From Bostrychus sinensis (Eukaryota; Chordata; Actinopteri; Gobiiformes; Eleotridae), in the NCBI GenBank assembly GCA_020698575.1, contig CM036243.1, forward strand, positions 11,895,903 through 11,959,902: 64,000 bases of DNA, in the 5' to 3' direction. This document shows, piece after piece, positions 25,946 to 37,560 of this stretch. A program made the translations under genes and the position numbers. The notes below the pieces were generated by a model that saw nothing but the letters and a program-made list of their open reading frames with translations, had not been told where the DNA came from and searched no databases. Every line of letters begins with the position of its first letter. Position 1 is the stretch's first letter.

Positions 25946-27243
25946 TGAAAAAACAATGGTCCTAAATAGATAAGGTTTGTCCCATTACCAGCAAATGATA
26001 ATATGGTTACTGTCACTGTTAACCCCTGCCCTCGGACTATCACCTCCTGGTACTGAGGACCTCTTCAGCACTTCACTCCATTCTGTACACTTCATTAAAC
26101 ACTGGAAACAAACCCATCTGTCCCTGTGAGTCTCTCAGGGCAGTAATGTCACAATAAGTCACTCCTCTATTCAGCTCCACTTGTTCTAATGGGAGGTTTC
26201 TTTGTGCACACATCACTCAGTGGCATTTCAGTCTGGTTCATGACTGAAGCATCCCAAAAACTGCAGGTGTTGATGGGAATTTCAAAGTGTAGAGACCAGG
26301 ACGGGTAGCACTAACTTATGAACTATTGGAAAAATAAGTGCTGTACTTAGATCATTATGTGCAGACAAGTGAATAGTTACACCGTTACATTTACAGGTGT
26401 ATTTTTGTTTTAATTAAAGCCATTAAAGGGTGTTTTCACACCTGAAATTCTGCAGCAAGGTCAGTACTGAGAAATTACAAATTGTTCCATTATATTCATT
26501 TGGTTCACTAATATTTCACTACATCTAAACTCTACATTAAAATGATTTTACAGTTTACACTAAAGTAAGGTCAGGCCCATTGTCAACCTGACTTATTCCA
26601 AACATAACATAAGCATGAAATAGGGAGCCATTAAACACTTAAATATTGACTATTGTCTGATTGTATGATACTTAATGAGACAATAGCAGAATTATATGAG
26701 ACTGATGCTGAACTCAGAGCTACAGGTTTTAAGACAATCAACTGATGTCATTTACAGTGTGTCATAATAGTATTTTTGTGGCAGCAAAAATATTTTTTTT
26801 CAATAAGGTGAAATAAGGAAAGGAAGAACATACAGATACTTAAACATGCTTGTCTATTAGCAAAAGTACTACTATTTAGAATTTATACATATTAGCGTCA
26901 TTGGTGGTCATTTATTGTTAATCTTTACAGATAAAAATCCACTGCAGCTGCTACATCTGCAAACATCTCAGAATCCAGAGCGGAGCGTATTCAAAACATA
27001 ACACAACACAACAGGATTTGTTTGGAGGCCCTTATTTCTCCATGTAATATCTATTCATGAAGAGGATAAGCAGCAGTGATTAGGAATATGCGCTGTGTCC
27101 TCTGTGAGGGCTTTATCACAGCTTTGTGTGGGAATTGCTTCATTTTCTTAGCAGAGCTATACGAATATCATTTGGACACAAGTAGCAAACAACTGCATTT
27201 CAAAGCAATCACTTCTTGTGTAGTCAGGAATTAGTAAAATTTC

Positions 27244-27365
27244 CACATGGAATGGAATCTTTTACACACTGCTTGGAGAGTATCTCATGAGTGTGGATCC
27301 CAGTGAGAGAATCAGGTTAAATGATCAGCTTGGAGTCAGACATTTTAACACTTGCTCACGTGTTA
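27244..27365 (+). repeat. local duplicate R5, copy 1
   Basis: CATGGAATGGAATCTTTTAC, GTGGATCCCAGTGAGAGAAT and GGTTAAATGATCAGCTTGGA correspond to 28502-28620, 1.26 kb downstream in the same orientation. Confidence 0.6.
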
Positions 27366-27459
27366 ATGCTGCCCTCTGAATTCTGCTTGGTTGTATGTCT
27401 ATTCTGTTAAAAAGGTTGTGTTCGCGTGATATCTTAACATCCTACAGGCATAGTTTGAG

Positions 27460-27745
27460 GTTGAGATGGAGGGCATGCACAAATTCTATGGAAGAATCTG
27501 TTGCTAAAGAGTCATTATTCAGATGTTTTATATTGTTTACAGTCACAGCACATAATCAGACTGAGAAACCAACAACAGTAAACCTCTAATCTCCTCTGTG
27601 TGTGTGTGTGTTTGTGAGAGAGTACTTTAATCTCTCTCTGTTCTCCTAAGCTGCTGCAACACCTAGCCCCAGTTCTCTTAAATGTAGCTGCAACATTAGA
27701 TAAATGTCATGAGACTGTGGACCCAAATGCTAACAAAAAATTATC
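27460..27745 (+). repeat. unclassified repeat pair R4, copy 1
   Basis: TATGGAAGAATCTGTTGCTA, GTTTACAGTCACAGCACATA, ATCAGACTGAGAAACC and CTAAGCTGCTGCAACACCTA recur at 51225-51500. A short (TG)n sits at 27597-27613. Confidence 0.6.
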
Positions 27746-28408
27746 ATGATGAATATTTGTGAATTTTCTGCAATTTCTCATAAAAATAGTGTCTAAGCTA
27801 CAGAGAAATACTGTTTTTAAAACATAAGCACAAACTATTCAGTATTTTGTAAACAAAGCCCAGCCGTTACAAACACTAAAAGGGTCTATATTTAATAATC
27901 AAGATGGTTTCAACTACACTTAAGTAATATCAGAGCCTGCTTAGAAAGTTTTAACAAGTGTATCTAACGTAGCAGTTAGCATCTATAATTAAGCTAAAGG
28001 CTACATAATACACATTTTGTACATTTTAATGTTGTGCTGGACAAGTACACAGAAGAAGTGGAGTGCAGACCACAATAGTTTGTCAGTGTATACTGAAATT
28101 TAATCCATCGGTCACTACAAATCCTTTAAACTTTAAAAAAAGGTAACTTTGTAAATCAGATCTGGGTGCTATTGATTTAAAGTAAATTTTAACAAATACA
28201 GTATATATAAATAGCAACCATTCATTCCATGTTTTTAATTTGCTCCCTTGTACAAATGTATGGGAATGAATGCTCTTCTTGTCTCCAAACTGCATGAGCA
28301 ATTTATCTGAATGCGTCACTCGTGGAAGGGTCTATGGTTAGAAAAAAACTGAAACTCAATTTTTTTCTGATGCTTTATTGTTGTCATAACATTGGTGTGC
28401 CTTGTGAA

Positions 28409-28438
28409 CACAGCATTTAATGTGTGTTAAATGCTGTG
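28409..28438. repeat. perfect 12-bp hairpin
   Basis: CACAGCATTTAA, loop TGTGTG, TTAAATGCTGTG. It stands in unique AT-rich intron sequence. Confidence 0.9.
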
Positions 28439-28501
28439 ACTTCAGCGGCTAGTTTTACCATATAATCAGACTGATTTATATTCTAAAGAGACATGAAAAA
28501 A

Positions 28502-28620
28502 TCCCACATGGAATCTTTGACATACTCCATGGAGAGAATCAGATGAATGGAGATCCCACTGAGAGAAGCGGGTTAAATGATCATCTCCAAGTCGGACAGT
28601 TTAACTCCCTCTACATTAAT
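28502..28620 (+). repeat. local duplicate R5, copy 2
   Basis: CCCACATGGAATCTTTGACA, GAGATCCCACTGAGAGAAGC and GGTTAAATGATCATCTCCAA correspond to 27244-27365. Confidence 0.6.
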
Positions 28621-30154
28621 TAACTTTGTCGTTCTACAGGAATCACCTAGCGCGTTCACATGCTAATAAATTACCCTCTCTGATACCACCCGCAGACATG
28701 GGGTGATAGATTGAATGTACAGTAGGGCCACGCTGTTATTCCTAGAGCCAGATGAAACTGCAATATAGCAGGCGGGCACACCTCATTTGCTCTGGGCCCC
28801 TCTGGGAGTTACATCTGCATGGGCCGCCTGCCTGCCATCCGCCTGCCGCTTTGCCAAGCTTATTACCATATTCATAATGCCAGTGGATATCGATTATACA
28901 TACCACACCTGGGCCACTTTTCTCTGTCTACACACTGGGGCAGTCAGCGTCCAATAATAAAGGGGATATGATGGACACTGATGGTGGTTGACCTCTTCTT
29001 GTAAAATGGATAATTATTGTAATTAGACGTCATGTATATGTTTTGCCAAGCGTGATTCTGGTAGAGGGGTTAATGACATACAGCAGGCTCTAAGGGAGAT
29101 GACATTGTACATAACAGGTGTTCTATCCACTGTACTGTCTATTCAAAGTCACCAGTAGCATATGAACAAATAGAAAGGAACAGTATCTTGTAGGCAGTAT
29201 CTGTAGTAGTAGATTTGGTAGACTAGTCAACAAACTCATTAAGGGTCTGGCTACATGTGCATCATTTTATTTTATAAATTGATATTTTTCAGTTTCCACA
29301 CGTTCCGCACACAAGCATTTAGCAAAACATTCTCATCCACATGACACGACCACAAACCAGAAATAACAGAACTGGACCAATTAGAGTACTTTAGTGTGCA
29401 CGGTAAGTTTATTTATTTCTGTAGAGCGAAGAAAATTTGTTGGTAAAGGTGGTAACCAACTCAAATTACAAACTTGCAGTCGCATTTATACACCACATTT
29501 ACAACTCACACTTTTAATGTAACAAAGACACTGCACCACCAAAGCATCACAATAACGTTTTTGGCAGATGAACAGGTTATATATATTCTATTGAGTGGGA
29601 AACCCTGGTCTTTAGGCTGTATAACGTAATGTTCTCTGATTGGTTGTGCGTTTTTCAAATTGTGTCAGTCCTGATGATCTGTGTACAATATGTGAATACT
29701 GCCCCCAAATTCTTAGTTAGGAGAACTTGTCAGGCTTGTGTCTAAAGTTATGTCAATACAAAAAGCACCATATGCATGCATGCTTGGTTTTCACATCACA
29801 TCCCTGGTACTGGGTTTTAGAAACAATAAAATATATACTTTGAATTTTGGCTGTGCCCATGTCTTATAAAAAAAACAAAAAAACAAGTTGTTGTCTTGAG
29901 TTTGTGATTACATTTGCACTTTGCAGATTAAAAAAAAAAAAAAAATCTATCACCTTCACCTGCCGGGCATGTTGACCCTGCATATTGTATTACTTCAAGT
30001 CAGAAAAACATTTTTACGACTTGGAGAAAAAAAATGGGCACCTATTAATCAAGCTCCTTACACAGACTTTTCTATTTAACCCCTACTTATCAGAATTTTT
30101 GGTATTCACGTTAGTTTTCCTAACTAAAATTTTATTTTAACAAGTCATTTTGTA

Positions 30155-30450
30155 AGAACAATTCCTAAGAACATGGGCATGGGTAAGCACTCCTACACAC
30201 TGACATTAATGCAGTTTATCAGACTTGTATTCAAATAACTATTTGCTTCTGATTGTAAAACTGCACTATTTACAAATTCCTTTTTCTTATGTTAATGGTA
30301 TGCTAATAAAGTTAAAGTGAGAGGTACACTTGTCCAGTGGAGTTAAGCAACATTTTTACCGTCAAGGTCAAAAACAACCTTTCCCCACAACAACAGCATA
30401 CTATACTTTCTTGCTTTTATATTAACAAAAATGTTAAATTCACCACTTTT
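30155..30450 (+). repeat. unclassified repeat pair R2, copy 1
   Basis: AACAATTCCTAAGAACATGG, AGCACTCCTACACACTGACA, CAACAACAGCATACTATACT and TTGCTTTTATATTAACAAAA recur in the same order at 33165-33435. Both lie in inpp4b intron 1, in the same orientation, 3 kb apart. I recognise no class. Confidence 0.6.
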
Positions 30451-31382
30451 AAATACTAAAATATTGTGGAAGTTAAGAAAAGAAGAGAAGATGGAGAGGC
30501 AAGCTTCGAGTCTCTGCTTTATTTCAGACGTCCAACAATGAACTGAACAGAAACATTCCCGCGGTACAAAGCCTCTGCTCCCACCCCCGCTCTCTCATTT
30601 CCTCTGCCTAAAACTTAAGAATAAAAGTGTACATTCAGTGTGAGGTAAGTCTCTATAGTGTCTGGCACAATATTACATTAAACTGAAGTTCAGAGCTTAC
30701 ATTAAACTTATAGTGTGACTTGAGCTTTAGGCTAATATAAACATCACGTTATTTAGCCACATTTAACTTTGCTCCCCTTTTTTCTATTTTAGTATTCTTT
30801 TTGCACTGGTTATGAGTATGAACCAACATAGCCCTTGCTAAAATACAGCCCTTCTCCAGCAACATCAATTCAACAATTAGTGGGAGTTTTTGAAGTGTGC
30901 CTGTAGATTAAATTAATTTATAGTAAAGCCTAAATCACATCTTAAAATCTAATTTTTTCACTAATGATTTCATATGCTATTCATTGTGATTCAATGGTTT
31001 TCCTCAAATCCAAGTTAAAACAAATCATTTAAAGAGCACTCACACTCTTTGAAAACCATTTCCTCTTGAGTAAAATAAGAAAATGAATGAGGCCCAATGT
31101 TTTCTTTCAGTTTTAGCTATTTCTTTTTAGGCCAGTATTGGAACAGCAGTATTACCTGTACACAAATAGACAAACAAACAGGCAAGCCAACATTTTCTGC
31201 CTTTAGACCCTCCATCGGTATGAGTGAAAAAAAAACAACAAAAAAGCAAAAAACAGAAGGAGGGATTCACTCCCAGGACAAACAGGCTGTCCAGGACAGT
31301 TGTATATACTCTTGTTCATTTGCTAATACTTCATCATATTTACAAAATAAAAATTTAAATCAATAGATTTAGTCCAAATAAA

Positions 31383-31690
31383 TCTAATTCAATTCAATTA
31401 ATATATTGTATAGCCCAGTATCACAACAAAAGTTGCCTCAAAGGGCTTCACAACAGTTGATCAAACATAAACACACAATCAGACAACACTAATAATAACT
31501 ACACTAAACAGACCCAGGACACTCCTGTCCCTAGACCCTCCTTGGTAAGGAGAAACTCCTAAAACTGCGAGAAAAACAAAGAAACCTTATGGAGCCCAAC
31601 TGAAGGAGAGATCCTCTCCCAGGATGGACAGGCAATGCGTCTAGCACTGTTAGTTCATTAGCTCATCTATAGGATCATAGATCAGCTCTG
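31383..31690 (+). repeat. interspersed fish repeat (AATTCAATTCAATTAATATA type)
   Basis: It contains GCCTCAAAGGGCTTCACAAC, TTGGTAAGGAGAAACTCCTA and CTCCCAGGATGGACAGGCAA, a widely dispersed fish sequence. Class is not certain. It runs directly into the tandem repeat at 31690-31875. Confidence 0.7.
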
Positions 31691-31875
31691 TAAGGATTCA
31701 TCCAGACGGGAGTGAGGTGAGGTAGGTTGAGGAAGTCCCTAGGATGCAGCAGGTGGGCCTCATCCAGACAGGTGAGTGGGCGAGATAGGTCCGGGAAATC
31801 CAGGATGCAGCAGGGGCCTCATCCAGACAGGCAAGATCTAGCTTCAAGTTCATCCAGACAGAAGAGCAGGGGTCA
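31690..31875 (+). repeat. degenerate minisatellite, about 60-bp units
   Basis: Four copies of CATCCAGACRG occur at 31699, 31761, 31823 and about 31852. Units contain GGAAGTCCCTAGGATGCAGC and GGAAATCCAGGATGCAGCAG, about 62 bp apart, with a shorter last unit. Confidence 0.65.
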
Positions 31876-32954
31876 GGGACCCAATTACAATACTACTAAA
31901 TCCCAGTTTTAGTAAAATGGTTTGTATAACCATTGCCTGTTCTCTGTGGCTCGATCATGTTTTTTGCTGTCCCCAAACCATATCACAACTAGACTCTTAT
32001 CTCTTTTCAGGTATTTCTGGCATGACAGACATTTTCACAGTTTTTTACTAGCCTGGATAAGTTGGTGTCTGGCACAGATGGAGTCTCCTGTTCAACAGTG
32101 TTGCTCAAGTCACGGTATCTTTAAAAAGTGGCACCAGGGACAGGAGAAAACAGCTTGGACTGCTTTAGCCCAGCTAGCCCGAGGTGTTTGGGTTGCCACT
32201 ACACAACATGTCATCTGGGCTTATTAAAATTTCAGCAGAACTCACACGGAAGGCGTTAGTGATGACAACACAAGACATGATTCATGAGGAATGTAGTGAT
32301 GGCATGAAACCCATACCGGCACCTGAAATTTGTTTTTAGACATAATGAGGCTGATAGGGTGAATTTGATTAATTAGACGTGGGTTCTTCAAATACTGCCT
32401 AATCCTTTGTAGAAAAATAACACCTGTTTTGAAAGTAATAGGAAGTGAGAAAGACAGTTGGTGCGAGATAAATAGAAAATGTTTTCATGTTTTGTGGATA
32501 CCCCAAGATCTACACACTTCATTAGTAGGCAACATTCAGTACTTAGGAAGCTGTTTATTAAAGTTTTAAAATGTTATGATTTTCTTATTGGTAATTCAGC
32601 CAAATTGCAAACACTTCACTCTTGTGTCATTGGGCACTTAGTTTCATTTTGCAAAACAGCTATGGATAAACCAGGGTCATTTTCAAAGCATTATAGCTAC
32701 AACATTGTCATTTCTGAATCTTTTTATCATGTCAGGCTACAGCGCATTGCTTTGTCAGTAAGAAATTATAATAAACTGACATTACTTGTTATTTTTTCTT
32801 ATTAGTGTTTGCAGAATTTTTAATTAAAATAGACAAGTTTTTATAATATGCTTGCAACATACTTTTGCTTTGTTCTGTTTTCTTGACATTGCATCATAGT
32901 TGTTTTTCTTCTTCATAAGTTTTGCGATGAAAGGTTTTACAAATAAACCTGCCA

Positions 32955-33115
32955 TAGTCGGGGTGCCTCAGTGGCTCACCTTGTAGCAACCATACCACGT
33001 ACTGGAGAAGCCTAGGTTTAAATCCTGGCCTGGGTTTTATGTCATTCCCCCATGGCCCTCCTCGGTTTACCGCATCTTCACTCACTGTCTATATCCAATA
33101 AAGACTTAAAAAAAA
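32955..33115 (+). repeat. tRNA-derived SINE with A tail (second family)
   Basis: GGGTGCCTCAGTGGCTCACC is an A-box-like head and TAGGTTTAAATCCTGGCCTG a B-box-like segment. The body ATGTCATTCCCCCATGGCCC and CACTCACTGTCTATATCCAA ends in ATAAAGACTTAAAAAAAAAA. This is a typical poly(A)-ended SINE layout, distinct from the family above. Confidence 0.75.
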
Positions 33116-33164
33116 AATCTTCAAAAAGCTACAGAAAATAAGACAAATAAGTCTGTAGCATTTT

Positions 33165-33435
33165 CATTCACTGGTAGAACAATTCCCAAGAAGCACTCCT
33201 ACACACGTATGTTAATGCAATTAAAATACATGTTTTTATTTGGTTCTCATTGTAGACTACATTATCTACAAATTATATTTTTTTGTGTTAATGTCATGTT
33301 AAAGGCATACATATACACTGGGGTCGAGCGCAGTTAAAGCTTCACTATTTTGTTTTTGTTTTTTTTGCCACAGCCAAATACAACAGCATCACAGTTACCT
33401 TTCCTGCTTTTATAGTAATAAAAAAAAAAATGTTG
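33165..33435 (+). repeat. unclassified repeat pair R2, copy 2
   Basis: AACAATTCCCAAGAAGCACT, CTACACACGTATGTTAATGC, TACAACAGCATCACAGTTAC and CTGCTTTTATAGTAATAAAA correspond block by block to 30155-30450. Confidence 0.6.
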
Positions 33436-35029
33436 GCTTGAGTTTAGCTTTAGACCAGTGGGGTAAGGTGGTAATGAGTGGCCCCAGTGCAGGTTTTCAG
33501 AAGGGGTCCCCCCTTAAAAATTAAGCACAGTTACCACTCCCAAAAAGTTATTTTTTAAATTTCTCTTACCCTGGTAGTATTACAATGTCAAAAAGTATAG
33601 TTCATAATTGTAGATTTAATATAAAAGAAGATAAAAGAAGAAATAAGAATTGATAACATTTTTGTAGACTCAAGAAAACTAATTATAATTTAATATAAGT
33701 CTGTTATTTACTTGTGTTTCCTATTCTTATTTTTAAGAATTATAAAAAGCCTGTAGTTAGAATAACCTTGCTCATACACAGGAATCAATATTAGTATGTG
33801 GTTCCTCTAATATGTTATTGCTTTAGATCAACAAACCAACAATACAGGTTAAAACCCTCCCAAAAATATCCAACCTGCCATTTTTGACCTAAAAGCTACA
33901 GAAAGTAAAACATAAGTGTATAAGCTAAAAGCGGCATTTACACTCTCCATGAGGCGAGTCATTATATAAAATGACTATTACCTAAAGTCATGCGGTGCCC
34001 ATACATCAGTGAACATCGAGTATCCATGGCCCATTAGTGGGGTTGATGAGCCTTAGAAGGGCCAATTGTGTCCAGGCGGCCCGGGAAGAACGAAGTGCTC
34101 TTGAGCGCTGGAGGTTGCTCTACACTGTCTTGCAGGTGTTTCATGTGTTGGCTGTGCTGGACTGTGTGTTGCACTGGGAGTGTGATAAATGAGTGACAGT
34201 GTTGGAGACAGATGATACAAGCAATCAGTCCGCTGCTCGTCATTATAGAGCAAGCCCCTGAAGGACAATGGAACTCCATGAACTCTCATTATGGCAGCCA
34301 CTGCAGAGCAAACAAACCTACCATTATGCTACACTTACCATATATACACCATCTTTACAGAACAATAACTTTTTCTCATGCTCTATTGATGTTGATTTTT
34401 TTGGTAATGTAGTACTCAGTGACCCCAGTGACTACAATATCTTTACCTCCGCTAACGAGGAGTACATAGAGGTAGAGCTTCACATCTATGTAGTCTTTTT
34501 TTAACAAAGTGATGTCGGTCTGGAAACCCTTTCAATGAAATCATTGTTCACTACATTTAATGGTACTGACCAATCATAACTGTTTTTTTGCTAGGTTTAT
34601 GTGATGTTTTGTTTTGGTTGTATAGTTTGCATCAAGTGAGTTTTTTTCTGTATAAGTTTACTGCCTCTTGTTTTCTGATTGGTCCTTTTGTTCCACCCCT
34701 GGGAAATGAAACTTAAACCAGCAAGGACCAGGCTAATCCTCTGTTCAGAATAGAAAAATAATTGGGATGGCAGTCTATGTTAATGTGGATAGTCTAAATT
34801 TGTGCACAGTTTTTCATCTCTGTATCTCTTACCTCATCTCTAATCTATTGCTGAACCTGAGTTTTCTTCCTGTATAATAAAGTATGCCCTTTGTTGCACT
34901 GTTTCTGTTGTAATTGTCCATTTGTATTAGTAAATGTTTATTTTATGCCTATTGATAAAGTCCTTTGGTTGTTCAGCCACCTCTCTGTCTTTTTTTAATT
35001 CACTGCCTCTTTTCCTTTTCTGTCGGCAG

Positions 35030-35074
35030 GTGTAATTCTCATGCCGAAGCTGCCTCAGGTAGAATTCAGCCTTG
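35030..35074 (+). CDS. inpp4b: inpp4b coding exon 2 (45 nt)
   Basis: A pyrimidine-rich tract (34989-35024) leads to the acceptor GTCGGCAG|G and the exon ends at CTTG|GTAAGT. Phase is 1 on both sides, so the 45-nt exon could be skipped without breaking the frame. With exon 1 it encodes GVILMPKLPQVEFSL and the first base of the next codon. The PQ-hydrophobic-EF segment matches the residues just before the C2 domain in vertebrate INPP4B (recalled as PQLEF). It includes an internal ATG at 35041 that could serve as an alternative start. The exon is isolated by 13.8 kb and 26.6 kb introns. Confidence 0.75.
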
Positions 35075-35267
35075 GTAAGTCCCGTGTTTGCTCAGTAATT
35101 TAAAGGTCATTTTACTTTACACAGTACGGAAACTCAAGGTGCTTCCAAAATACATTTGATAAAGAAAGTAGAGCAGGGTTTTCTTACACAGATGTACACT
35201 TTGAGCTGGTTTGTGGTCTTTGTGGCCCTTAGTTGAAGTAAAACTCAATATATTTGTTCTTCAGAGC

Positions 35268-36242
35268 TAGGACTGGGTACTGAACAAAATACTCCTTTTG
35301 GTACAAAGTTTTGATAAAGCTAGACAGCAGTCACTTCACTTTAAGCAGATGTTTTGTGCAAGTTTTCAAGTTGAGCATCGGTTATAAAGAGATAGGACAT
35401 CATTTACGTCATGAGGACAGGGGGCACACAGGGAGAGTCTGTCTCATCTGCCCTACTCTCTACTTCAGACTGTGAACTCCAGCTTGTTTGTCCAAACAAG
35501 AAACATCAAAGATCAAATATTGAAGGAGTGCTCACTCTGCATCTAACTATCGCTAATTCCAAATACAGTACAAAATGTACAGACACCTCATTTGAACTAT
35601 TTTTTAAAAAAACAATACGTTTTAATGGCTTTTATCATGAATTTTACTTATTTATTCTCCTACTATGAACGGATTTTTTCACTTATTCAAGTGACTAACC
35701 TTCTGAATTGACTTTAATAACTTAAAAGACATCTCAGCAGCCTAAACCATTATTAAATAGTGTACATAATCCACTATCATAAATCATATATTTGACTTTC
35801 TTGCTTTGAATCAAATTAACAATTCCTTATTACCTAGAGCAGTGGGTCCCAAAGTGGGGTCCGGGGCCCGCTGGTGGGCCCTGAAGGTACTGCTGGGGGG
35901 CTGCCAGAGGTTGTCTACTTATTTAAAAATATCACTTTGAAGTAATTTTTAGCCATCACTCTGTGTTTTTAGACATAGACAGACTTTTGAATATAGTAAT
36001 GTTGTATTGTTGGGGATCCAAGTGAGATTACTTTTTTTTTTTTTTAAAGGGGGCCGTGACGCTCCTGATTTTGGGAGAGGCTGACCTAGAGGTTAGTGTT
36101 TTGTTAGAAGATAGAATTAGAATAGCATATGTATCGGAAAAAATAGTCAAAATAGGTATCGGAAAAAGTTCAGGAAAGGGTGAAAAACCAGGAATTGTTT
36201 AAGTACTGGTATTAAAAAAAAATTCAACAGTACCCAGCCCTA
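35268..36242. mobile_element. hAT-type element, outer copy of a nested pair
   Basis: The ends TAGGACTGGGTACTG and the inverted AGTACCCAGCCCTA have 8-bp duplications TTCAGAGC (35260-35267) and TTCAGAAC (36243-36250), one mismatch apart. No transposase frame is visible. The right end holds ATCGGAAAAA and AAGTACTGGTATT motifs. A second, shorter hAT-type element interrupts it at 35840-36083. Without that insert it would be about 720 bp. Confidence 0.87.
35840..36083. mobile_element. hAT-type MITE nested inside the 35.3-36.2 kb element
   Basis: The 244-bp insert runs from CAGTGGGTCCCAAAGTGGGG to GATTTTGGGAGAGGCTG. It has a perfect 8-bp duplication ACCTAGAG at 35832-35839 and 36084-36091. Imperfect CAG...CCCAAA ends fit hAT. 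It contains a GC-rich start and a T-rich run and has no coding potential. Confidence 0.85.
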
Positions 36243-36858
36243 TTCAGAACACGAAGATTTATCAAGCAGAAATAGTAGTGTCTGCTTAACATTTAAATTC
36301 TTTTTTGTCCTTTACATCAAAACGTCATTCCATTGTGGGTTTACTAAAATGGTTAATAATTAATGATAGGAAATGCATTTAAGTATTTTTAAACACTTGC
36401 AAAATATTAGCAATCTCCTTCTACTTCTCAAACGGTCAGCATTTATCTCCCTCTGTTCAGCACAGCTTTATCAATAACCAGAGTGGTTAGATATGTTCTA
36501 ATGCATACAGTGTACAGTTGTGTGCAAAAGTGTGCATACTCCTTGGCATTTTTCCTTTATTGTTGCCTTACAACCTGGAATTTAAATGGATTATTGAGAG
36601 GTTTATGTCAGTCACTTTACATCACATGACAACAACTATGAAAATGCAAAATATTTTTTATTGTGAGGCAAATAAGAAATATGACAGAAAAACAGAAAAC
36701 TTGAGTACTCAAAAGTATGTATCCCCTTTTTAAAGAGGCCCCTAAATGAGACCCAGTGTTACTCACCCTCAAAGTCACAGAAATAGTTGGATAAGGTCGG
36801 CCTGACTGCAATTCAACTGTCATTATGCCACAAAACACAATTTAATTCATCATTACAA

Positions 36859-36922
36859 CATGTAAAAGATATTTTACATGTTAGATGGTCCTCTTTAGAT
36901 GGTCCTAAAGAGGACCATCTAA
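36859..36922. repeat. two adjacent perfect hairpins inside a Tc1-like element
   Basis: CATGTAAAA-GATA-TTTTACATG (36859-36880) is followed at once by a 17-bp perfect inverted repeat (36881-36897 and 36906-36922, loop GATGGTCC). Confidence 0.93.
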
Positions 36923-37560
36923 AACTCACAAACCAGGCAAGGAGCGCATTCATCAGAGAGGCAACAATAAGACCAAAGGTGGCCCTGAAAGAGCTGCTGA
37001 GCTCCTCAGCAGAGACTGTTGTATCTGTCCCAGGACCACTCTGAACCATACACTCCACAGAGCTGGGCTGTGTGGAGGAGTGGACATTGTTTGAAGAAAA
37101 TAATAACAAAACATGTTTTGTGTTTGCCAAAAGGCACGTGGAAGACTCCCCAAACACGAGAAGGTCCTCTGTCCAGATACAATTAAATTGAGCCATCAAT
37201 GAAAGATGCTATATGAAGCACAAACCTAGCACCTGACTGTGGCCCCTTTCTAAAGTGAAGCCTGGTGATGGCAGTGTCCTGCTGTGGGGATATTTGTCAT
37301 TGGTAGGGACTTGGAAACTGCTCAGAACTGAAGGAATGAAGGATGGGATTAAATACAAGAAAATTCTTTATGAAAACGACTCAAACAGTGCTGCACAATG
37401 CAGCCAACCTGAAGGAGCTGGAGCTATTTTTAAATGAAGAATGAGCACAAATCCCAGTGATTTTATGAACCAAGCTTATAAACACTTATCCGGGAAAAAG
37501 TTGGAGCTGGAAGTCCTTCAGAACGTGTTTCTACAGAGTACTCTCTTGAGGGTATGAATA
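36915..37560 (+). pseudogene. Tc1-like transposase remnant (36.5-37.7 kb element)
   Basis: Plus-strand pieces are recognisable in several frames: RSAFIREATIRPKVALKELL (after about 36935), TIHSTELG, FAKRHVEDSPN, GDGSVLLWGYLSLVGTWKLL (the GGSVMLWG region) and GMKDGIKYKKILYEN. The text then jumps to PEGAGAIFK and INPSD-like ends. The block that should hold the second Asp and the final Glu is missing between about 37385 and 37400, so this copy has lost part of its active site by deletion as well as by stops. Confidence 0.82.

Larger units (their letters stand above)
25950..31380. other. inpp4b intron 1, gene-free
   Basis: Apart from the paired repeats R2, R4 and R5, unique sequence is seen. A balanced, repeat-free stretch at 28640-28960 (GCCGCCTGCCTGCCATCCGC) may be conserved non-coding DNA; this is inference only. 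Confidence 0.5.

Noticed and set aside
31690..31875. regularly spaced CATCCAGACAGG units, considered as a CRISPR-like array
   Set aside because: Spacers are themselves related, units are only about four and the host is a vertebrate; it is a minisatellite.
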